From NCBI RefSeq assembly GCF_000327385.1, contig NW_008707001.1:1352540-1416539 (forward strand): DNA of 64,000 nucleotides, written 5' to 3'. A model generated the notes under the pieces. It was not told the DNA's origin. It made no database searches and saw nothing but the letters and a program-made list of their open reading frames with translations. Both the position numbers and the translations under genes were made by a program. Position 1 is the stretch's first letter; every line of letters starts with the position of its first letter. The stretch comes from Lottia gigantea. Taxonomy: Eukaryota > Mollusca > Gastropoda > Lottiidae. This document shows, piece by piece, positions 1 to 11,600 of this stretch.

Positions 1-242
1 TGATAGAATTTGAATTGGGGACCAAAACCGGGCCAGCATAAATTCAGCTAATTTAACCAAACAACCAAAATTGTATCAAATCGTTGTAAATATAGAAATA
101 TAACAAAATACAAATTAACAGCACATGGAAATATTTAGATCTTACGTCCTGGCCTAGACCTGCTTTTTATCAGACCATTATTCTCAGTCACCAAATTTTG
201 GTCTTCCAATTGTCAGTCCATCAGTCCGAAAACTGAACTTAC

Positions 243-300
243 CTTGTGTTTGATGAAGGGCCACTGCTAAAAAAATTCCTAATAAAATTATTAATTTCAT
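243..300 (-). CDS. signal-peptide first coding exon of a secreted protein gene (partial, runs off the left edge)
   Basis: On the minus strand an ATG at 300-298 opens a short reading frame, MKLIILLGIFLAVALHQTQ. This is a typical secretory signal peptide: a Lys after Met, then a strongly hydrophobic core. The frame ends at a consensus donor (CAAG followed by GTAAG at 242-238) after 19 codons plus one base, so the intron is phase 1. Signal-peptide exons followed by phase 1 introns are common in secreted animal proteins, and the plus-strand gene at 3740 has the same design. Later exons would lie toward base 1 and beyond. I could not identify a second exon with confidence in 1-237, so the mature protein is unknown. 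Confidence 0.6.
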
Positions 301-777
301 CTCGCCTCCAATATGATCTAGTCGAATTCAACTGTCGAATGAATCTTAGTCCAATTGTTGCTTAATTTGTACTTTTTGAATTAGCCCGATGTCTCCTTTA
401 TGTGCTGGAAGAGAACGTTAACCTGTCATCTACCAAAAAACCGGTCTAATGTCAATTCACATAGTACAGATTCTCGGACTTACATGTATAATTATTTTAC
501 GGTCTGTAGATTCTATAAAATGTTGGCATCAAAGGCAGAAGTCGTGTGTGATTTATCAAACAAAACATCAATTATGTATTTAAACTGGAAAGGGGAAGTA
601 GGGGAGATTGGGACCAAGCGAGCTCCTTGTGTAAATCGAAGAGAATTAGTTTCCCGAATCTATTATGTGAGACCACGAACTATCTTCATTATAAGAGATA
701 GTCAAAATACTTAACTCGTATGTAAAACTTACCAAGGTTTTATGGACAACTTCGTTCGTCAGAATTGAAATTCAAAT
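301..777. other. upstream DNA of the signal-peptide exon; no gene seen
   Basis: AT-rich sequence between the minus-strand ATG and the first MITE. It should contain that gene's promoter, but I see no convincing TATA box. The 104-codon open frame at 400-714 has no recognisable domain or splice context and is treated as chance. Confidence 0.4.
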
Positions 778-1088
778 TTAAAGGGACAGATTCGCCATTC
801 GTTTATTTTAGCTAAACTAATCAGTAATAGTGTTCACAGTTCACCGTCGAAAGGTGAACTTTTAAATCCATTTATGTGTGTGTCCAGAATTATCCGCGTT
901 TTAATGTCGAATCGTCATTTCTTGAGACACTACCATATTATATAGAAATAAAAAATGAAATTCCTAGTTTGAGGTATTTTTTTTTAAGGAATTTTGCGAT
1001 TTTGGTATAATTCTTGTACTTCTGAAGACTATTTACATATATTCAAGACTCAAATCAACCTCCGATAATGGCGAAGCTGTCTCTTTAA
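778..1088. mobile_element. MITE of the TTAAAGGGACAG family, copy 1
   Basis: The element starts with TTAAAGGGACAG and ends with CTGTCTCTTTAA, so it is closed by inverted termini with TTAA at the boundary. The interior (…ttctgaagactatttacata…) recurs at 18.7, 30.2, 51.9 and 52.5 kb. It has no coding capacity, as expected for a non-autonomous DNA transposon. The TTAA edges could be the target duplication (piggyBac-like) or a TA within it; the superfamily is inference. Confidence 0.75.
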
Positions 1089-1258
1089 ATGCCGAGAATG
1101 CTAATAACATTACTAGGTATGATTCATCGAAAGATCCACAATTTGATCAATTATTTCAGTCGACAATAGTTTATGATATATCAGCAGAATCGCCATTTTT
1201 AATGAAACAATAAATTACATCTGTTACTAAAAACGAAAAGTGATGCAGTAAACATTTT

Positions 1259-2620
1259 TATCAGAGCTTAGGCAAGTATAATAACTATCAGAGACTAGGT
1301 AAGAGTCAGTATGTTTTAGACTAGTATGATAACTATCAGAGACTAGGTTAGAGTTAGCAAGTTTCAGACTAGTGTAATATTTATCAGAGACTAGGTTAGA
1401 GTCAGTAAGTTTCAGACTAGTATAATAACTATCAGAGGCTGGGTTAGAGTCAGTAAGTTTTAGACTAGTATGATAACTATCAGAGACTAGGTTAGAGTCA
1501 GTAAATTTCAGACTAATATAATAACTATCAGATACTAGGTAAGAGTCAGTAAGTTTCAGACTAGTATAATATCTATCAGAGACTAGGTAAGAGTCAGTAA
1601 GTTTTAGACTAGTATGATAACTATCAGAGGCTAGGTTAGAGTCAGTAAGTTTCAGACTAGTATGATAACTATCAGATACTAGGTTAGAGTTAGTAAGTTT
1701 CAGACTAGTATAATAACTATCAGAGACTAGGTTAGAGTCAGTAAGTTTCAGACTAGTATGATAACTATCAGAGACTAGTTAAGAGTCAGTAAGTTTCAGA
1801 CTAGTATAATAACTATCAGAGACTAGGTAAGAGTCAGTAAGTTTCAGGCTATTATAATAACTATCAGAGACTAGGTAAGAGTCAGAAAGTTTCAGACTAG
1901 TATGATAACTATCAGATACTAGGTTAGAGTTAGTAAGTTTCAGACTAGTATAATATCTATCAGAGACTAGTTAAGAGTCAGTAAGTTTCAGACTAGTATG
2001 ATAACTATCAGATACTAGGTTAGAGTTAGTAAGTTTCAGACTAGTATAATATCTATCAGAGACTAGGTAAGAGTCAGAAAGTTTCAGACTAGTATGATAA
2101 CTATCAGATACTAGGTTAGAGTTAGTAAGTTTCAGACTAGTATAATAACTATCAGAGACTAGTTTAGAGTCAGTAAGTTTCAGACTAGTATGATAACTAT
2201 CAGAGACTAGGTTAGAGTTAGTAAGTTTCAGACTAGTATAATATCTATCAGAGACTAGGTTAGAGTCAGTAAGTTTCAGACTAATATAATATCTATCAGA
2301 GACTAGTTTAGAGTCAGTAAGTTTCAGACTAGTATGATAACTATCAGAGACTAGGTAAGAGTCAGTAAGTTTCAGGCTATTATAATAACTATCAGAGACT
2401 AGGTAAGAGTCAGCAAGTTTCAGACTAGTATGATAACTATCAGATACTAGGTTAGAGTTAGTAAGTTTCAGACTAGTATAATAACTATCAGAGACTAGTT
2501 AAGAGTCAGTAAGTTTCAGACTAGTATAATAACTATCAGAGACTAGGTAATAGTCAGTAAGTTTCAGACTAGTATACAATCAGAGACTGGGTAAGAATCA
2601 GCAAGTATTAGACTAGTAAA
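1259..2620. repeat. 48-bp minisatellite, about 28 copies
   Basis: A head-to-tail array with a 48-bp period; the phrase tatcagagactaggttagag recurs at that spacing (for example 1286 and 1334). Units differ by a few substitutions (taggtaagag/taggttagag, agtataat/agtatgat), and the first unit is truncated. Both strands carry frequent stops, so it is not coding. It lies in the intergenic space between two divergent secreted-protein genes. Confidence 0.95.
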
Positions 2621-3300
2621 AATGTGTTTCGAACAGCAAGACGCCACTTGGTTTTCCATAGAAACGTCATTGCTTCTAAGATGTTCTTGAGCGTTCGTAA
2701 CTAAGCATCACAGTCGAGCACAGATATTCGCCGTATTTGTTGAGTGCAATTAAAAACATCAAAGCTCGAGCAGTCAACATTATCGAGTCAGTCTGTCCCC
2801 TATTTGTTCCCCGCATGTATATCAGGGACACTGTTAGCTTCAATTTGCTCCATTCCGATTTTCAATCACATGTCCTTCAATTCCACTAAAACTAATTGTT
2901 TGATGACGTCACTATTTCCGAAGTGCCTTATATGATACAAGTATATTTCATTTAGAAAACCTCTTTACAATCGCTTTAAGTGATTCACGATCTTACATAG
3001 ATTATTTTTACGAAAGTGTAAAAATAAGGGACTGTATATAAATGTTGCGGAAGTAAATTCAATATACATTTGTTACCGAGATGTAATTGATGTTGCAGAG
3101 TTATCTAATCAGAAATCATTGAGTAAGTCATGATGATTGTGTGCACGGTGACCTCAGTTTCAACATAAGTTATGCTTGGGGATTGTATTAATAACGGAAT
3201 AGCTTACCCATTGACTGTATTGTTGATCATTTGATAAACCTTTCACTCACACTTCAATCATAAATTTTTACTTTAATATGCCCAGACCAGTGCTTATATG
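2621..3300. other. intergenic DNA with a partial MITE; no gene
   Basis: No exon is visible. Bases 2814-2981 are a right-hand piece of the GATTGTAAAGAGG MITE family (phrases tatcagggacactg, attccactaaaactaat and aaaacctctttacaatc). The remainder is unique AT-rich DNA. Confidence 0.5.
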
Positions 3301-3309
3301 AGACTCTGT

Positions 3310-3512
3310 CGTCATCACAAACAAACCAAAGGCCTCGTGTGCTATAAGCAGTACAAAGTGCGCATTAAAGATCCCCCGACAGTTGGAAATTGAAAAAGAG
3401 CAGCCTAAATCCTACATTACCCTCATCGCACACTGAATGGCGTTGATAGTTTTCATTAAACAAATTGGGTGTAGAAGAGTAAGACGTAAAACTCCATTCA
3501 TTTCAATTTCAT
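3310..3512 (+). mobile_element. SINE fragment lacking the tRNA-like head
   Basis: It matches the body and tail of the SINE whose longer copies lie at 38.9 and 63.1 kb: ggcctcgtgtgct, then cgacagttggaaatt, gagcagcct, cgcacactgaatggcg, and the tail aagacgtaaaactccattca followed by atttca repeats. It is oriented 5'-3' on the plus strand. The tRNA-derived 5' region is absent or decayed. Confidence 0.75.
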
Positions 3513-3739
3513 CACCATTTAACATCATCCTGAAAACGTAAAAATGTTGGGGAAATATTCCCCGTGTATACAGGCCTTAAGATTTGATGAAAATAATCTG
3601 CCTCGTTTTGAGTGATCTCACAAGACGCGCATTGCACGTGCTAGATCGATGGGATAGGTCCTGATATACGATTGATCTGTCGACAGAATATCAACTGATT
3701 CTGAAAGTTTATCTTCAACGAAGATAGTATAACTTCAGC

Positions 3740-6546
3740 ATGAAAAGCAGTCTTGTAGTTGTTATGATGGTTGTAGCTTTTGATCTTTCTTTAGGTAAGC
3801 AACTTTTTAATTTGATTTTACGAAAGTGAAATTTCCAGGCCGTCATCTGGACCACCTTCAGTTTAAATTAATGGAACGGAAAGATGTTCATTTTAAGATA
3901 CAATTGACTTATTTTGTATTTCTATGGACCCAAAGACAAACTTAGAACAATGGCCCACAAGTGAAACAAATTTGTCAAATCCATTTAGAAATCCGGGGTA
4001 TATACAGGGTATTTATCATAAAGGTAGACTAATCCATTGAATAACGTTATAATATATTTAACAGTGGTCTGTAGTGACACTAAATACACAATCTAGTTAT
4101 AAAAACTGGGTTAGTATTCAGATATATACCACTGTCCGACATTAATTTTAACTAAATCGTTCTTTTGAAAATCGATTGTTTTTGATTTGGCTCGATTCTA
4201 TCCAAATTCAAATACAATGGTACATTTGTTTTAAGAACATTATGGTGGTCAAGAAGCCTACAAGCTTTCCAAAAGATCGGTACAGTGCTTGTCGATATTG
4301 TTACGCTTATTAACTTTTCATTTCTTTATTCTTCTACAGGAAGGAGGCTGTCGATAGATAAAACGAAACCTGCAGATGAATTGAATCGAGATGATCAGAT
4401 TAGTGGAGGTTCCCGTCTCGTCAAGCCAGTTTCTAGAGAGGACTCAAATGAAAGCCAAATGTTCAATTCTAGCAAGTATGCAGTGGATCGGAGCAAAATA
4501 TTTAATCATGGAAATGCAGTTGGTCGGAGCCCACCATCGAATCATGGAAATGCACCTGGTAGCCAACCATCGAATCATGGAAATGCAGCTGGTCGGAGCC
4601 AACCATCGAATCATGGAAATGCAGCTGGGAGCCAACAATCGAATCATGGAAATGTAGCTGGTCGGAGCCTACCATCGAATCTTGGAAATGCAGCTGGTCG
4701 GAACCCACCAGTGAATCTTGGAAATGCAGCTGGTCGGAGCCAAGCATTGAATCTTGGAAATGCAGCTGGTCTGAGCTCACCATCGAATCTTGGAATTGCA
4801 GCTGGTAGGAGCCCACCAGTTAATCTTGGAAATGCAGCTGGTCGGAGCCAAGCATTGAATCTTGGAAATGCAGCTGGTCTGAGCCCACCAGTGAATCTTG
4901 GAAATGCAGCTGGTCGGAGCCAAGCATTGAATCTTGGAAATGCAGCTGGTCGGAGCCAAGCATTGAATCTTGGAAATGCAGCTGATCGGGGCCAACCATC
5001 GAATCTTGGAAATGTTGCTGGTCGGAGCCTACCATCGAATCATGGAAATGCAGCTGGTCTGAGCCCACCATCGAATCTTGGAAATGCAGCTGGTCGAAGT
5101 CAACCATTAAACCTAAGAAATGTAACGAATCAAACACAACCATTAAATAGTGGAAATGCAGCGGATTCGGGATTAGAGAGGCTTAATGCATGGAAACAGC
5201 AAACTATACTAAGATATTCATTGCTTCGGTATAGTACTGAACCGGTGTTGCCTACACCCGCAATGCGTCAGGATATGCCCAGACCTGCCTCGGGTCAAGA
5301 CAGGCCTAGGCCGGCTTTAGGTCGTGAACGAGGTAGACAGGTTTTGCGTCAAGACAGGCCAAGAACCACACTACGTCGGGGCACGCAAAGGCCTGCATTG
5401 GGTCATAACACGTGGGACAGAACAAGACTGGCTTTGGATCGGGACAGAACTGGACAGACTGTTCGTCAGAACAGGCTTAGTTCGGCTGGGCGTCGGAACA
5501 GACCTAGACCAACTTTGAGTCAAGACAGGCCCAGACAAACTTTGCATCAAAACAGGCCCAGGCCCACACTGCGTCAGGACACGAAAAAGCCTGCATTGGG
5601 TCATGACACTGGACCGACTATTCGTCAAAACATAAATAGACCGTCTTTGGGTCGGAACAGATTCAGACCAGCTGTGCTTCAGGGCAGAACCAGGCCGACT
5701 GTGCGTCAAGACAGGCCCAGACCAACTATGCGTCAAGACAGGCCCAGACCAACTATGCGTCAAGACAGGCCCAGACCAACTATGCGTCAAGACAGGCCCA
5801 GACAAACTTTACGTCAAGACAGGCCCAGACAAACTTTGCGTCAAGACAGGCCTAGGCCCAGGCCCACACTACGTCAGGACATGCAAAAGCCTGCATTGGG
5901 TCATGACACGCAGGACAGAACTGGACTGACTATTGGTCAAGACATAAATAGACCTGCTTTGGGTCTGAACAGATTTAGACCAACTGTGCTTCAGGGCAGA
6001 ACCAGACCAACTGTGCGTCAGAGCAGACCTACTTCTGCAGTGCGCCAAAACAAGCAAAGGCCTGCATTGGGTGGGGACACTCCGGGTAAAACTAGGCCGA
6101 CTTTAGGTCAGAAAACAACCAGACCGGCTTTTGGTCAAGACAGACCTAGACCGACTGTGCATCACGACAGACCCAGACCGGTTGTGCACCAGGACAGACC
6201 CAGACCGGTTGTGCGCCACGACAAGCCTAGACCAGCTGTGCGTCAGGGAAAGCCTAGACCAACAGTGCGTCAGGACAGGCTTAGACCGGCTGTGCGTCAG
6301 GACAGGCCCAGACCAACTGTGCGTCAGGATAGGCCTAGACCAACTATGCGTCGAGACAGGCCAAGACCAGCTGTGCGTCAGGTCAAGCCCAAACCGACTG
6401 CACGTCAAGACAGGCCAAGACCGACTCTTGGACAGGAGAGTCCCAGATTAGCTTTGGGTCGGGACAGAATAAGACCAACTCTTGGACGGAATAGGCCTAG
6501 ACCGTCTAGGCAATCCTTAGGAATTTATAATGTTTCAGAAAAATAA
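3740..6546 (+). CDS. secreted two-domain tandem-repeat protein (N/G/A-rich 12-mers, then R/P-rich 9-mers)
   Basis: Two coding exons, 3740-3794 and 4340-6546, give 753 residues. Exon 1 encodes a signal peptide (MKSSLVVVMMVVAFDLSLG) and ends at G|GTAAGC in phase 1. The acceptor ttctacag at 4339 restores the frame as GRRLSIDK. A 36-bp/12-residue repeat like SNHGNAAGRSQP fills about residues 73-290. A 27-bp/9-residue repeat like RQDRPRPTM fills about 326-745. The mature protein contains no cysteine and is strongly basic in its second half. A polyadenylation hexamer follows the stop within 8 bases. Low-complexity repeats of this kind occur in mollusc shell-matrix, adhesive and mucus proteins, and Arg-Pro repeats also occur in proline-rich antimicrobial precursors. 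No homolog is recognised, so function is open. The exon-intron structure and intact frame make it a real gene; opposite-strand open frames here are shadows of the repeats. Confidence 0.85.
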
Positions 6547-6553
6547 TGTGAAC

Positions 6554-6559
6554 AATAAA
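6554..6559 (+). promoter_or_regulatory. polyadenylation signal AATAAA of the secreted repeat protein gene
   Basis: A canonical AATAAA lies 8 bases after the TAA stop (6544-6546), implying an unusually short 3' UTR if it is used. Confidence 0.5.
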
Positions 6560-8630
6560 ATATTATACTTTCTAAAATCATATTTATTTATTTTACCAGC
6601 CAAGTCCTCAATTCACAGAATCTTTGGGCAGTTATAATCGTGTTTTGGCAATGGTCAAGATATTATGAAGAAGTCGAGGTATTATCACTAACCGATGACT
6701 TGTTATATCAGTGGCATTTGGTTATCCACAATTATCCGATTATTCGATGTTTTCGAAACCTTGTATGTATATCGGGTACATGAGGAAACATTAGAGGAAA
6801 ATCTTGCGTGTGCCCGTGCTTCCACAACAAGATTTATGATATCAAACAAGTTTGATAATTGTCTCTGATAGTTTTATCATCACAGACCATCATCATCCAA
6901 TCAGATTCATTTTCCTTTCAATTCCATGGTCCGCACGTGATTATCTACAAGTGGAAAAAGATCGACTGGAGATTTTTGTCTCCTCGTGTGTCTGTGCCAG
7001 TCTTAGAAACTTAAGAGAAGACTCTAATCGCCGACAAAAGTCTCCGACCAAGACTGCTCGTGTGCCCGCACCTTTAAGAAATGTGATTGCAGTGAGTCAT
7101 CATTGATCTCATATAGTGCAAGATTCCACTGAATTTGTTTTTTGTACGAAAATGTTTTGAGTATGCAATTCACTGTATAAATGTTCTAGAATAGGTACAC
7201 TGCATACATGTTATCACCTGCATATCATTTCATTCCCCCTGCTAGCTTAAAGATTCCATGCATTCTGTTAGATAATTATGCGCATAATCATAATCATTTA
7301 TGCTAATTATCTAGGAAAGAACAATTCCAGACTTGCTGAATAAAAGCTAGTGGGTGTCATAAATACAATATTTGCAACAAATTAAATAATTTATTCATGA
7401 TGAATACAAACAATATAAAAAGTTAAAATACATGTAAGATAAATCTTTGGTTCTAAAAACATTATCACAGCACACCCAATTTACAAATATCACAGTTTTA
7501 TTATTATTATTACAATTCTTTAAACAAAATCAAAATTTATGATAAAAAATGCTTAATTTCCTAGTCTTATCAATCATTTCATTTATAAACACTAAAAATC
7601 TCAAAATACTTAACAAAGCAAAATCTCAAAACATTTTAACAACGAAAAATCTCAAATTCACTTATTTAATAAGTACCGTAATACAAAATATAACAATCCT
7701 AAAAAAAAAACACGAACTCCCCATGACATCACAATGTTCCATTTCATCATGTTTTCTGATCTAAATATGAAGCATTGCTCAGTAACCAAGTTTCTGATTG
7801 GTTAATTTGCAAAAAGGAATGTGGACAAGTTTTGTTTCTCCTAGGGGTAAGGAAAGTGTGGAATGGAACGTCACTAAGTATCTGAGGGTAGTAGAGAAAT
7901 AAACAGTTATACCACAAATAAAATGCAGACACTCTGGTGCTAATACTGATACGTAATATAATAATAATATTGATTAAAATTAGACTACAATTTCTTTCAT
8001 TCTTTTGGGGGTTTTTTTGGTCTTCAGTGAAATATGAAAAAAATACATTTCCGAAAAAACAAGATGAAATTGTTTTCTTATTCTGATCAAATAGAACACA
8101 GTCAATTCAAATCATAAACCTCAAAATAAAATAGACTGTTCCTCTTTGAAAAATGGAATCATCCATGGATGTGTATAAACATACTTAACCTACTAAATAT
8201 AATAATAACACAAAGATCAAAACAATATCCAAACAAAAATAAAAATTTATAAACAAATTTAAGGTGTTGCAAAAATATTAATGAGCTACACTAATTATTA
8301 TTATGATATTGATATAATTTGATGCCAATCTGCATGATTGTAATTCCAATTTATGTTGATCAAAAAAAAAAAAAAATAATTTTGGTCTCCCAGAATATAA
8401 GGCATAATATTTCTAAAAGGAATATTTGGGAAACACTGAACAACAATATTCTACAAGGGCTCTTCAAACATTCAGCTAAATTAAAACACACATTTAGAAA
8501 AATTGAAAGAAATCATGCCCAATGAATTGAAGTTTCAAAAACCTACTTTTTTGGTTAACAAAAGGGGGACAACTGCAGAGAGACATAGAATGTTTCCAAA
8601 GAAAATTTGTGGGTTGCAGAACTTAAATAA
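6560..8630. other. intergenic DNA / 3' flank of the minus-strand gene; no gene seen
   Basis: AT-rich DNA with short homopolymers. Part of 7400-8630 is probably 3' UTR of the minus-strand gene ending at 8631. Short open frames here (such as 6852-7106) show no domain, repeat or splice support. Confidence 0.4.
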
Positions 8631-11600
8631 TTATCTATTCATAACCATATCGATAAAAGTTGTCCCTCCCAGAGCTGGTGCTGTATGTTTCCGTAAGCCG
8701 TATTCAGATCGAAGACTAGCCCAGGACTGGCGAAGGACTGGACCATCTCGACTATGATCGAAATCACGTCTGTTTCTCTCTCTTCCAGTCCATTGAGTAT
8801 TCTCTCTGTTAAAATCAATAGAATATCATTTAATATGTTGATTTGACTTTACATTTTGAACACTGAGTATGAATATAATAACAAGTTCTATACACTGAAT
8901 TAAAGGTTATATGACTTACAACAAATGCATTCGTATTATGTGAAGTATATTGACATTGGCTGCTTCACAAGGCAAGCATCTTCACAATAATTATCAAGCT
9001 AATATAAGATTTTACTTATAAGACACAGTGACATAGCTTGATAGTGTAAAGATGCCAGACAGACTAGGGTTTATAGGGGTATATTTAGCTAAATATTTGC
9101 GTTAATCAATAGATGTAACTCAATTTCAGCTATCTGTATCACTTTTCAATTTAAACTCTGATGTAAGGTTAAAGTGCAATTTGAAAACATAGATTGCAGA
9201 TTAACTAGAATTAAGATTTTTATTCTGAGAAGTATTACAGTTAAATGAAATTGAGCTCTACCAGCTGGTAAAGTAAATATTTAGATGACTATACAGACAG
9301 CTGATATTGAGCTCTATCAGCTGGTAGAGTAAATATTTAGATGACTATACAGACAGCTGATATTGAGCTCTATCAGCTGGTAAAGTAAATATTTAGATGA
9401 CTATACAGATAGCTGAAATTTAGCTCTATCAGCTGGTATAGTAAATATTTAGATGTTTATACAGATAGCTGATATTAAGCTCTATCAGCTGGTAAAGTAA
9501 ATATTTAGATGACAATACAGACGGCTGATATTGAGCTCTGTCAGCTGGTAAAGTAAATATTTAGATGACAATACAGATAGCTGAAATTGAGCTCTATCAG
9601 CTGGTAAAGTAAATATTTAGATGACAATACTGACAGCTGATATTGAGCTCTATCAGTTGGTAAAGTAAATATTTAGATGACTATACAGATAGCTTAAATT
9701 GAGCTCTATCAGCTGGTAAAGTAAATATTTAGATGACAATACTGACAGCTGATATTGAGCTCTATCAGCTGGTAAAGTAAATATTTAGATGACAATACTG
9801 ACAGCTGATATTGAGCTCTATCAGCTGGTAAAGTAAATATTTAGATGACAATACTGACAGCTGATATTGAGCTCTATCAGCTGGTAAAGTAAATATTTAG
9901 ATGATTATACAGATAGCTGAAATTGAGCTCTACCAGCTGGTAAAGTAAATATTTAGATGACTATACAGACAGCTGATATTGAGCTCTATCAGCTGGTAGA
10001 GTAAATATTTAGATGACTATACAGACAGCTGATATTGAGCTCTATCAGCTGGTAAAGTAAATATTTAGATGACTATACAGATAGCTGAAATTTAGCTCTA
10101 TCAGCTGGTAAAGTAAATATTTAGATGACTATACAGATAGCTGAAATTAAGCTCTATCAGCTGGTAAAGTAAATATTTAGATGTTTATACAGATAGCTGA
10201 TATTAAGCTCTATCAGCTGGTAAAGTAAATATTTAGATGACAATACAGACGGCTGATATTGAGCTCTGTCAGCTGGTAAAGTAAATATTTAGATGACAAT
10301 ACAGACGGCTGATATTGAGCTCTATCAGCTGGTAAAGTAAATATTTAGATGACTATACAGACAGCTGATATTGAGCTCTATCAGCTGGTAAAGTAAATAT
10401 TTAGATGATATTATGCCTTGAATAAATTAATTTAAGATAATGGACAAAAAAATATTCCTCAAAATATGCAAACAAAAGACAATTTAAACTTTAAAATGTT
10501 GTTTTCTAGGAGGTAACTCAATAGGTTCTCTCTGTTTAGGAACAGGATGTAAAATAGGGTTAATCTTATCTTCTGCTAGGTTGGCTGCGTGGTTCGTTCT
10601 TAAATATAGGCTTGTGTGATTATTTCCCCTGAAAATATGTTAATTTAGATTAGGTGCGGCACACAATTAGCATATTAATCAAACGTTAAAAAGATAACAG
10701 TGAGTTAGACAACTGGATGTTTCGAGATCTGCAATATTTGAACCTAAAAGGTCAAAATTTGGTTTTTCTGAAGCTAGAGTGCAAATCACATTTTCAGGCC
10801 AAAATAATGTCCATTACCATCATGGTCCCTTTGATCAAGATCTATAATTAAGCTTTGATTAGATAAAGTTTAAGCTTCACTAAGTTAAAGAAAAAAGGAA
10901 CAATTCATTAAAAATATTTCTTTAAAATATACACTGATAATTTTGTGTTCTGTGGAGAAACCAAGCTCGAAAGTCAGTTTCCCAAAAAATCTTATTTCCT
11001 TTTTAAGCAAACCAAAATTAATCACAGGTCTCAACATCTCAACATACAATTGTCTCAGAAAATGGAAGGTGAAAGGGGAGGTTAATCTTGATAAAATTCG
11101 TAAGAATGAAACAATGTATAGGTTGTGTCCCTTTTTATATTTCGAAACGACGCTGGCAAGGGACTGTACTCTTTCAATGGAAGACTGCTGTTCTTGTTAT
11201 TGTTTCCATTCGCTACAAGCCAATATACTTTGTCAATTTTTGGTAGTCTGAAAGCAAAGGAGGAAAGAAAGTTTAGAAAAAGCTAGTGTTATTGAGCACC
11301 AGTTTCATAGACGCGCTGGGTAAAACAGATCACAAAGGTACAACACAAGGGTAGTACCAATAACTGCGATAATTTTTGCAACACCTTAAGATATCTACAT
11401 TCACCTCAATGTTATTATAATAAATTTGTAAAGGAAGCAAATGTAATAAATACAACAAGGATCACACCTCTATTGAAATTAATGTTAAAACTGTGAATAT
11501 CACCATACCAAACTACTACGTATGGTTCTTACATGGAAATAACACACATGAACATAGTTAACAATCATTTTGAATCTATACCTCAACTTAATAAGATGAA

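Noticed and set aside
1259-2620. CRISPR-like array
   Set aside because: Repeats are contiguous with no unique spacers, and the DNA is animal.
4444-6451. Long open frames on the minus strand and in other plus frames over the secreted repeat gene
   Set aside because: They arise because the 36- and 27-bp repeats are multiples of three. Only the frame continuous with the signal-peptide exon has splice and polyadenylation support.
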